Shown here piece after piece: positions 1 to 4,904 of a DNA stretch of 5,438 bases. Made by a program: the position numbers and the translations under genes. The notes under the pieces are model-generated. The model did no database searches, was not told the DNA's origin, and saw nothing but the letters and a program-made list of their open reading frames with translations. The stretch spans positions 1 to 5,438 of the forward strand of contig CAJTRL010000106.1 in assembly GCA_910578715.1 (NCBI GenBank), in the 5' to 3' direction. This DNA comes from an uncultured Lachnospiraceae bacterium (lineage in GTDB: Bacteria; Bacillota; Clostridia; Lachnospirales; Lachnospiraceae). Each line of letters starts with the position of its first letter. Positions within the stretch are counted from its first letter, which is position 1.

Positions 1-1
1 T

Positions 2-679
2 AAAGTTTCCGGGAGTAAGCAGTTATTTAAGAAGAAGCTGGATAAGTTTGGGAAACTTGGTATTTGTAAATCGGATAAAGGCGAGGCCGACGGCAGGTTT
101 GAATACATAAGTCAAATCGTTACGATACAGGGACTTGAGGCGCTGAATGATGCGGAATTTCTGCAGAATGAGGAAGGACGCTGTTTTAATCTTGAATACT
201 TCAAATGTATATTAATTGACATATGTATATCGGCTATCAAATTCGAGTCCGACCAGGCAGATTACTTGCTCAGAGTAGATGAATTTCTGGCAAATAAAGA
301 AAGACTGATAGATGCAGAGTCAAAAAGAGATGAAGAGGCTGCCCCAAAATACCGGGCAAAAGAGTGCTGGATAAAAATGTATAGAGAACCCACAGAAGAT
401 GAGACGCTGGACTATCTGGTTATTCTCAATCCGGTTGATAAAATTGCACATAATCTGGTGGACTGGAGGGAAAAGAATGAAATCATTCAAAGAAGATTAA
501 GAGACCCACTTGATTATGTGGATGGGCATATGTCAATGCTGGCTATTAAGCGTTATGTAGAAAATTTAAATGAAAACCTGAACGTCAAATGTCAGTTTCA
601 ATACCGGGAACTAGATGAAGATGGAGAAAAAGGACTGTTTTTTGAGACGAAGCTGCCGGTTTTAAGGAGGGAAAAATAG
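2..679 (+). CDS. C-terminal part of a GHKL/histidine-kinase-like ATPase-domain protein (5' end outside window)
   Basis: The frame is open from the first bases of the window to the TAG at 677-679, giving 225 C-terminal residues of a longer protein. A TTG at 266 could be read as a start, but the open frame continues upstream without a break, so it is internal. Residues about 70-80 (ILIDICISAIKF) resemble the N-box helix of GHKL ATPases, with Ser77 where Asn is usual. Residues about 138-147 (YLVILNPVDK) sit where the nucleotide-binding strand and G1 box belong. Residues 174-188 (DGHMSMLAIKRYVEN) look like the G2 box and its helix. The end (GLFFETKLPV) resembles the closing strand of the fold. 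The key Asn and Gly residues are eroded, so ATP binding is uncertain. The family call is my inference from this motif order. It lies 3 bases upstream of the receiver-like gene, as expected for an operon. No signal peptide or membrane segment is visible in this part. Confidence 0.55.
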   Translation, partial: KVSGSKQLFKKKLDKFGKLGICKSDKGEADGRFEYISQIVTIQGLEALNDAEFLQNEEGRCFNLEYFKCILIDICISAIKFESDQADYLLRVDEFLANKERLIDAESKRDEEAAPKYRAKECWIKMYREPTEDETLDYLVILNPVDKIAHNLVDWREKNEIIQRRLRDPLDYVDGHMSMLAIKRYVENLNENLNVKCQFQYRELDEDGEKGLFFETKLPVLRREK

Positions 680-682
680 ATT

Positions 683-1441
683 ATGGCAAATAAGACAATT
701 TACTGGATTGATGATAATACTGGGAAAATGAATGATGTTATACATGGTATTATATCCAAGTTCTGGAAACTGGATTCGAATGAAGAAGGTATTGCTTCAA
801 AAATTATTATATTTGGAAACGCTTCACTGGCATCTGGTTCGGAAGTTTTATGGACAGAAGCGGAAGAATGGAAATTTTATAATAAGATATTTAATTACTT
901 TAAAGACCAGTGCACGGATATAGATGGTACGAATCCTTCACAAGAAACATATAATAAAAATAAGGAATTAATAAAAGAGCCGGTTCAAATATTATATAAA
1001 CAGGAATGTTCCGCAGAAGAAAAGGAATTTTACCAAAAAACGTTAGAGATTTGGGGAAAAGGCGAATTAAAAGACAGCGGTTCCGAAGAATATAAAAAAG
1101 CGCAGGGGCTTGTCCGCGAATTGATAACGAAAATGCAAATTCCGACCGGAGCCGGTGTTGGGATTGATTTAGAGTTAATCAATGGGGACTTCAGAGATAA
1201 CAGGGTAACGAAAAGAATTTTGTCCATGGAACTATATCATCAGTTAAAGAGTAGCAATTATAAGTGTTTTCTATATTCAACAGAAGCAGATTATGATTCT
1301 ATTACAAAAAGCTGGAATGAGGTATACAGCAGACTGTATGATACGGAGAGCATGTCTGAAATTAAGATTTATATTCGTAATGATATGATGAAAAAAGGTG
1401 ATGACGCAGCCTTGAGAGAAATAGAGAAAATGATGAAATAA
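683..1441 (+). CDS. Receiver-like (CheY-fold) protein with a long internal insertion
   Basis: A 252-residue protein. The start ATG has AAGGAGG at 664-670 inside the end of the previous gene. Receiver landmarks appear in order. Strand 1 ends in an acidic pair (TIYWIDDN, Asp10-Asp11). A strand carries a candidate phospho-acceptor (GVGIDLEL, Asp162). A strand ends in Ser/Thr (KCFLYST, Ser199-Thr200). A last strand follows (IKIYIRND, 227-234), with no clear Lys-Pro. Classical receivers have about 40-45 residues between the acidic pair and the acceptor Asp; here there are about 150. The extra segment (about 50-150) is rich in Lys, Glu and Tyr and has no motif I recognise. No DNA-binding domain follows, so it is not an ordinary transcriptional response regulator. 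Its place directly after the ATPase-like gene suggests a modified kinase/receiver pair. The receiver assignment is an inference from motifs; an unrelated Rossmann-like protein is possible. Confidence 0.5.
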   Translation: MANKTIYWIDDNTGKMNDVIHGIISKFWKLDSNEEGIASKIIIFGNASLASGSEVLWTEAEEWKFYNKIFNYFKDQCTDIDGTNPSQETYNKNKELIKEPVQILYKQECSAEEKEFYQKTLEIWGKGELKDSGSEEYKKAQGLVRELITKMQIPTGAGVGIDLELINGDFRDNRVTKRILSMELYHQLKSSNYKCFLYSTEADYDSITKSWNEVYSRLYDTESMSEIKIYIRNDMMKKGDDAALREIEKMMK

Positions 1442-1500
1442 GGCAGTGGCATACAAACAGAATAAGGATAGAGAATTATAAGAAATGAGGGACAAAGGAT

Positions 1501-2499
1501 ATGGCGGGTAACACATGGGACAACATTTGGAAAGTAATAAAACAGGAAATGAAGCGGGAAGATAAAATAAATGAAAAGTTCCGATTTTACCATTATACCT
1601 CATTGGAAGTTTTGTTCAGCATATTGGATGGTGATTCAATCTGGGCTGCAAATGTCCGGTTTTCCAATGATGCAATGGAGGAACGGATTTTAATGTCAAA
1701 AGACCCGCATATGCGGGATGACTATATTATTTGCTTCTGCAGTGAAGGCGATGCGCTCAGCCAATGGAGAGGATACTGCCATGCAGGCGGTGCTTCAATT
1801 AAATTCAAATTGAACGGACCTAAAGAATATAGTATATTGCACGCAGATTACGAAACAACCGGGAAATACGAGATTTATGAAAATACGCCAATACCTGTAT
1901 TGTATACGAATACGGAAGCAGATACCGGTATGAGAAAAAATGAGATTCAGAAGACCATTCAAAAGCAGGCAGCAAGTATCACTTTTGAAGATGTCGTACC
2001 ATATCTAAAAAATGAAATGTTTTATGAAGAAAAAGAATCCAGGCTGGTTTTTGCGAATATCAAAGGAAATCTTTCTGAATGTATAAGGTTCAGAAAACTG
2101 GAAAATGGAGTAAAAGTACCTTACATGATTGTAAAAAGCGGTGACATCGGGAAAATGAATCGCAGAAAAACGATGGACGTAAACAACTATACGAACGAAG
2201 AGCTTTTGCAGAAGCTGGACGACCAGGGAGAAATATGGCTTGAAGAGGGACTGAACCAGGAAAAGAAATACTTTGAGCTTCTTACCCGTATTCAAAAGTT
2301 AAAAGAAGAGCATTCAAAGAAGGGTAATGTTGATATCTATTGCAAAGGGCATTTACCTGTACAAGAAATTATTGTTGCACCAACATATGACAGGGAGAGG
2401 ATAGCGGAACAGGTGGAGCGGTTCTGTAAAAGTAAATACTGGCTTAGTAATGTGAGAGTTAGGCAGTCTAAAATTCCATACATAGGGTCTAATAATTAA
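1501..2499 (+). CDS. DUF2971 family protein, probable effector of the cassette
   Basis: A 332-residue soluble protein whose pattern matches the DUF2971 family. It has an N-terminal FYHYTSLEVLFSIL (29-42), then IWAANVRFSNDAMEE (47-61), CFCSEGDALSQWRGY (78-92) and GGASIKF (96-102). A mid-protein FYEEKESRLVF (174-184) and a C-terminal IIVAPTYDRE...SKIPYIG complete the pattern. The family's biochemical role is not settled; members are often found in accessory and mobile regions. The HYT near the N terminus and the acidic EExE-R block (Glu176-Arg181) recall the layout of ADP-ribosyltransferase folds, but that is my inference. Residues about 212-290 form a charged, helical-looking insert. The start is chosen at ATG 1501 because GAGGG at 1487-1491 is well spaced; another ATG at 1485 is in a different frame. 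It lies 59 bases after the receiver-like gene with no terminator between them, so co-transcription is likely. Confidence 0.75.
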   Translation: MAGNTWDNIWKVIKQEMKREDKINEKFRFYHYTSLEVLFSILDGDSIWAANVRFSNDAMEERILMSKDPHMRDDYIICFCSEGDALSQWRGYCHAGGASIKFKLNGPKEYSILHADYETTGKYEIYENTPIPVLYTNTEADTGMRKNEIQKTIQKQAASITFEDVVPYLKNEMFYEEKESRLVFANIKGNLSECIRFRKLENGVKVPYMIVKSGDIGKMNRRKTMDVNNYTNEELLQKLDDQGEIWLEEGLNQEKKYFELLTRIQKLKEEHSKKGNVDIYCKGHLPVQEIIVAPTYDRERIAEQVERFCKSKYWLSNVRVRQSKIPYIGSNN

Positions 2500-2518
2500 G
2501 GAGAAATTTATAAATTAT

Positions 2519-2701
2519 TTACTCCAGCAGCTCCCTTGTTTTCCGATAATCGCGTTTTGAAAAGCGGAGCGCGTATTCGGGGCGGTGGTCAGCAACATAT
2601 TTTTTGAAAGACGGAGCGGATTTTTCTTCTCCGCCTTTTACTTCAATGGGGATAATTTCAGTGCCGTATTGCAGGGCAAAATCGATTTCGCAATTCTGAT
2701 T
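2519..2701 (-). pseudogene. C-terminal remnant of a DUF4143-type AAA family ATPase
   Basis: The minus strand encodes 60 residues between an in-frame TGA at 2702-2704 and a TAA at 2519-2521, with no start codon. The residues fit the C-terminal region of the AAA/DUF4143 proteins common in gut Firmicutes. There is an EIDFAL motif, then IIPIEVKGGEEKS, where Asp and the Glu-Val-Lys form a PD-(D/E)xK-like nuclease signature, and then YALRFSKRDY. Family members are usually about 400 residues, so the ATPase part and most of the DUF4143 part are gone. The usual tail after the RFS..Y motif also seems to be cut by the early TAA. It is a decayed relic and probably not translated. It lies tail to tail with the DUF2971 gene, 20 bases past its stop. 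Confidence 0.7.
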
Positions 2702-2744
2702 TCACACATTTTTCTGAAAAAATTGGCTAATGAAAACACATAAT

Positions 2745-2762
2745 GAAAAAGGGAAACCCCTT
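2745..2762 (-). terminator. Weak candidate terminator after the 83-residue minus-strand gene
   Basis: Read on the minus strand, AAGGG pairs with CCCTT across a four-base loop and runs into a T tract. The stem begins inside the TAA stop codon of the upstream minus-strand gene. With only five base pairs it is marginal, but its position and T run suit a short intrinsic terminator. Confidence 0.3.
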
Positions 2763-3012
2763 AAAACTCCGGCAGATACCCAACAGAGTACATTTTACGC
2801 CGTGCCCAGCCGACCCATTCGGGCGTCATATAAGTAAAACAGTTGTTTCGGTTTGCGGCATAAACCTGACCGTTAGTGCCCATATAAGTGGATGAGGCGA
2901 GCCGGACGGCCTGATATGCTCTTTCGCTGGTTATAACCAGACCTATATCATTTCCATATTCTTCCACTCTGCAGGAAGTGCCGTTTTTGTCATAAGCATT
3001 GAAATACATCAT
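2761..3012 (-). CDS. Hypothetical 83-residue protein
   Basis: I do not recognise this protein. The start is set at the first of two adjacent ATGs (3012-3010, 3009-3007) because a strong AAGGAGGA lies 6 bases upstream. The longer reading from 3051 would place this site and a GC-rich hairpin inside the coding region. The product starts MMYFNAYDKNGTSCRVEEYG, is soluble, has two cysteines (Cys14, Cys58), and is rich in Tyr, Asn and Gly. A C-terminal stretch TPEWVGWARRKMYSVGYLPEF is rich in aromatic residues. No signal peptide, membrane segment or catalytic motif is visible. It is expressed alone from a recognisable promoter at 3069-3098. It stands back to back with the + strand gene at 3271 and close to the DUF4143 relic. 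The good ribosome binding site and promoter argue that it is a real small gene. Confidence 0.6.
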   Translation of the reverse strand: MMYFNAYDKNGTSCRVEEYGNDIGLVITSERAYQAVRLASSTYMGTNGQVYAANRNNCFTYMTPEWVGWARRKMYSVGYLPEF

Positions 3013-3030
3013 AAGAAATCCTCCTTCTTT

Positions 3031-3050
3031 TGCGGGCCGCCGGGCCTGCA
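3031..3050. repeat. GC-rich inverted repeat (8-bp stem, 4-base loop) beside the minus-strand start
   Basis: TGCGGGCC and GGCCTGCA pair around GCCG, with one G-T wobble, and stand out in AT-rich surroundings. On the + strand TTTTTGTTT follows, giving the form of an intrinsic terminator. On the minus strand the hairpin falls in the 5' leader of the 83-residue gene, directly before its AAGGAGGA site, where it could affect translation. There is no obvious + strand gene just upstream that would need terminating. Confidence 0.45.
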
Positions 3051-3068
3051 TTTTTGTTTCGTTATATT

Positions 3069-3098
3069 ATTCTAAATAATTTTATATAGTGATTTCAA
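3069..3098 (-). promoter_or_regulatory. Sigma-A-type promoter for the 83-residue minus-strand gene
   Basis: On the minus strand TTGAAA (3098-3093) and TAGAAT (3074-3069) are separated by 18 bases of AT-only-to-AT-rich spacer. The predicted transcript would start near 3062 and include the GC-rich hairpin and the AAGGAGGA site before the ATG at 3012. The match to consensus is good, but no transcript evidence is available. Confidence 0.5.
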
Positions 3099-3158
3099 TA
3101 AGAAGGCAAAATTTGCAGAAAAAGCCGCAAAAAAAGCATAATTTGGGAGTTATCTGAA

Positions 3159-3167
3159 TGGTATAAT
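3159..3167 (+). promoter_or_regulatory. Extended -10 promoter element (TGGTATAAT) upstream of the gene at 3271
   Basis: A perfect TATAAT at 3162-3167 is preceded by TG in the extended -10 position. The -35 region 17 bases upstream (TAATTT, 3139-3144) is poor, which is typical where an extended -10 compensates. An A-run lies further upstream at about 3129-3135. It would drive the gene at 3271. In this arrangement, read-through past the junction could also supply rplD, rplW and rplB, since no other promoter is obvious before rplD. Confidence 0.5.
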
Positions 3168-3189
3168 CATAGTAAACGCGGGTTTATGA

Positions 3190-3233
3190 ATGCTAAAAGA
3201 AAAATGCCAAAAGAAAAAATGTTAAAAGAAAAA
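3190..3233 (+). repeat. Three tandem 14-15 bp A-rich repeats in the leader of the gene at 3271
   Basis: The units are ATGCTAAAAGAAAA (3190-3203), ATGCCAAAAGAAAAA (3204-3218) and ATGTTAAAAGAAAAA (3219-3233). They lie just downstream of the extended -10 promoter, so they would be transcribed. Each starts with ATG, and from 3204 they read MPKEKMLKEK before a TAA. They may be a simple slippage-generated repeat. Confidence 0.7.
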
Positions 3234-3270
3234 TAAGGAAAGAAGAAAATGCTGAGAGAGGAAATCGATT

Positions 3271-3639
3271 ATGCAGCCATGGGATATGAACTATTATTTT
3301 GACGGCGAGTGCAAGTCTTTCAATGATTTAATTAAGTTCCACAGAATGAATGTGGACAGGGATTATCCGTTTGAAGAATGGTTCGAGGACCATATTGCAT
3401 TTGGCACCATTAGGCCCATTGTTCCCGGTTACGATTCCGGTATAAACAGACCGGCCGCCGGGCGGAGAACGTCCGAAAACAGCCGCCGCGGTCAGAGAGA
3501 CAATTCTTCTGTCATGCGCAACAGAAACGGAGCAGACAACGGAAGGAATCTTTTCCGGGAATTAAGCAATCAAAAGACATGGTCAGCACAGAGGACCTAT
3601 GACTCATGGTTCCAAATTCCATCGTCATCAAGGTTCTAA
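3271..3639 (+). pseudogene. Hypothetical gene cut at the rplC junction (native residues about 1-98)
   Basis: I do not recognise this product. The frame opens at ATG 3271, with GAGG at 3258-3261 nine bases upstream, and runs 122 residues. The last 24 (from about residue 99) are an out-of-frame reading of the rplC sequence and cannot be native, so the original C terminus is lost. Residues 1-53 look like a folded, acidic and aromatic domain (MNYYFDGECKSFNDLIKF; DYPFEEWFEDHIAFGTIRPI). Residues 54-98 are low-complexity and rich in Arg, Asn, Ser and Gly, and are probably disordered. The DNA at about 3450-3500 is markedly more GC-rich than its surroundings. The extended -10 promoter upstream suggests it was once a functional gene. 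It could still make a chimeric product. A second start in another frame at 3249 overlaps it. Confidence 0.45.
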
Positions 3640-3835
3640 CGGTCCTGCTACAACACCGGGTCGTGTATTCAAAGGAAAAGGGATGCCGGGTCATATGGGT
3701 GGCAAGAAGGTGACAATTCAAAATCTTGAAATCGTTAGAGTAGATGCAGCAAATAATTTAATCTTAGTGAAAGGGGCAGTACCCGGACCTAAGAAATGTT
3801 TAGTAACATTAAAAGAGTCAGTAAAGGCGAACTAA
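3566..3835 (+). pseudogene. rplC: 3' fragment of rplC, 50S ribosomal protein L3
   Basis: These 89 codons encode the C-terminal part of bacterial L3, which binds 23S rRNA and helps start large-subunit assembly. The homology begins with AIKRHGQHRGPM and continues with THGSKFHRHQGSNG, FKGKGMPGHMGGKKVTIQNL and GAVPGPKKCLVT to SVKAN. The peptide frame is intact to the TAA at 3833-3835. Full-length L3 is about 209 residues, so roughly 120 N-terminal residues are missing. An in-frame TAA at 3563-3565 directly precedes the homology, so no upstream fusion exists in this frame. Only an internal ATG at 3599 could start translation, and it lacks a well-spaced ribosome binding site. A fragment like this cannot replace L3; an intact copy must exist elsewhere, or the join is an assembly artefact. 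It lies 30 bases before rplD, as in a normal S10 operon. Confidence 0.93.
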
Positions 3836-3865
3836 TGCTTTTACAAAGGAAGGAGGAACACACAG

Positions 3866-4486
3866 ATGGCAAAAGTATCTGTTTACAATATGGAAGGAAA
3901 TCAGGTTGGCGAAATCGAGTTGGATGATTCTGTATTTGGTGTAAAAGTAAATGAACATCTTGTGCATATGGCAGTGGTAAACCAGCTTGCAAATAAGCGT
4001 CAGGGTACACAGAGTGCAAAAACTCGTGCAGAAGTGCGTGGCGGCGGAAAGAAGCCGTGGAGACAGAAAGGAACAGGTCATGCAAGACAGGGTTCAACAC
4101 GAGCACCGCAGTGGACAGGAGGCGGAGTGGTATTTGCTCCAAAGCCAAGAGATTATTCCTTTAAGATGAATCGGAAAGAAAAGGCAGGCGCATTAAAGTC
4201 CGTTTTAACATCCAGAGTGTTAGAAAATAAGCTGATTGTGTTGGATGAGTTAAAGTTTGATGAAATTAAAACGAAAAAAATGCAGAATGTTTTAAATAAT
4301 TTAAAAGTAAACAAAGCTTTAGTGGTATTAAGTGAAAAGAATGAAAATGTTATTTTGTCTGCAAGAAACATTCCAAATGTGCGGACTGCATTAACCAATA
4401 CAATCAATGTATATGATATTTTAAAGTACAATACTATGATTGTAACAAAGGATGCCGTTAAGAAAATTGAGGAGGTGTATGCATAA
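3866..4486 (+). CDS. rplD: 50S ribosomal protein L4
   Basis: A 206-residue protein of normal length for bacterial L4, an early 23S rRNA-binding protein whose long loop lines the peptide exit tunnel. Residues about 41-100 are the hallmark: LANKRQGTQSAKTRAEVRGG, then KPWRQKGTGHARQGSTRAPQ and a GGGVVFAPKPRDYSFKMN tail. The C-terminal half (NKLIVLDEL, KALVVLSEKNENVILSARNIP, VNVYDIL-like NVYDILKY) fits the globular alpha/beta domain. The start is fixed by AGGAGG at 3851-3856, nine bases before the ATG. It follows the rplC fragment by 30 bases, and its stop overlaps the rplW start by one base (TAATG). L4 of E. coli represses its own operon; no such leader can be recognised here. Its own strong ribosome binding site means it can be translated despite the broken rplC upstream. 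Confidence 0.98.
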   Translation: MAKVSVYNMEGNQVGEIELDDSVFGVKVNEHLVHMAVVNQLANKRQGTQSAKTRAEVRGGGKKPWRQKGTGHARQGSTRAPQWTGGGVVFAPKPRDYSFKMNRKEKAGALKSVLTSRVLENKLIVLDELKFDEIKTKKMQNVLNNLKVNKALVVLSEKNENVILSARNIPNVRTALTNTINVYDILKYNTMIVTKDAVKKIEEVYA

Positions 4487-4785
4487 TGGCAAATATTCAG
4501 TATTATGATGTTATCCTCAAACCAGTGATTACTGAAAAAAGTATGAATGCTATGGCGGATCGGGAGTATACATTCCTTGTTCATCCAGAAGCAAATAAAA
4601 CAATGATTAAAGAAGCAGTAGAAAAAATGTTCGAAGGAACAAAGGTAGAACGTGTCAATACGATGAATATGGACGGAAAGTCCAAAAGACGTGGCAGAAC
4701 AGTTGGAAAAACTGCTAAGAGAAAGAAAGCAATCGTAAAATTAACAGAAGACAGCAAAGAAATTGAAGTATTTGGCAGTCTGTAG
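4486..4785 (+). CDS. rplW: 50S ribosomal protein L23
   Basis: A 99-residue protein, the usual length for bacterial L23. It binds 23S rRNA at the tunnel exit and is the docking site for trigger factor and signal recognition particle. The family signature is clear: YYDVILKPVITEKS at residues 6-19, YTFLVHPEANK at 28-38 and IKEAVEKMF at 41-49. A basic extended loop at about 60-80 (MDGKSKRRGRTVGKTAKRKK) is followed by the last strand IVKL...EIEVFGSL. The ATG overlaps the rplD stop (TAATG) and uses GGAGGT at 4471-4476 inside rplD, so the two genes are translationally coupled. Confidence 0.98.
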   Translation: MANIQYYDVILKPVITEKSMNAMADREYTFLVHPEANKTMIKEAVEKMFEGTKVERVNTMNMDGKSKRRGRTVGKTAKRKKAIVKLTEDSKEIEVFGSL

Positions 4786-4823
4786 GCTTTTTATAAAAGA
4801 ATAACAGACAGATGATTATAGCA

Positions 4824-4846
4824 GGCATCAGAACACTATTGATGCC
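4824..4846 (+). repeat. Perfect 7-bp inverted repeat in the rplW-rplB spacer
   Basis: GGCATCA and TGATGCC pair around the 9-base loop GAACACTAT. No T run follows, so it is not an intrinsic terminator. It sits inside an S10-operon transcript in a 119-base spacer, where the usual gap is much shorter. It may be an mRNA-processing or stabilising hairpin or a ribosomal-protein binding site. A separate 10-bp palindrome, TATGCGCATA, lies at 4873-4882, just before the rplB ribosome binding site. Function is not known. Confidence 0.5.
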
Positions 4847-4904
4847 GTAGAAAGATTACAAGATACGCAAAATATGCGCATAGTAGTTGAAAGGAGTGAA
4901 CCTA

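Noticed and set aside
266..679. TTG at 266 as the true start of the first gene
   Set aside because: The frame is open to the window's left edge, the N-box-like motif lies upstream of 266, and no ribosome binding site precedes the TTG.
732..923. 63-residue + strand frame inside the receiver-like gene
   Set aside because: It is an out-of-frame shadow of the receiver-like coding sequence, with no separate ribosome binding site.
1277..1603. Minus-strand open frames of 108 and 74 residues over the end of the receiver-like gene and the start of the DUF2971 gene
   Set aside because: They are Phe/Tyr/Leu-rich shadows of A-rich + strand coding DNA, with no ribosome binding site and no recognisable motif.
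2505..2516. 12-bp palindrome AATTTATAAATT just after the DUF2971 stop
   Set aside because: It is AT-only, with weak pairing and no following T run, so it is not convincing as a terminator or operator.
2616..2640. GCGGA/TCCGC hairpin followed by CTTTTA on the + strand, possible terminator for the cassette
   Set aside because: The stem is only 5 bp with a 9-base loop, and it lies within the DUF4143 coding relic, so chance is more likely.
3512..3721. 69-residue minus-strand frame across the rplC join
   Set aside because: It runs opposite to the clear L3 coding sequence and has no motif or translation signal of its own.
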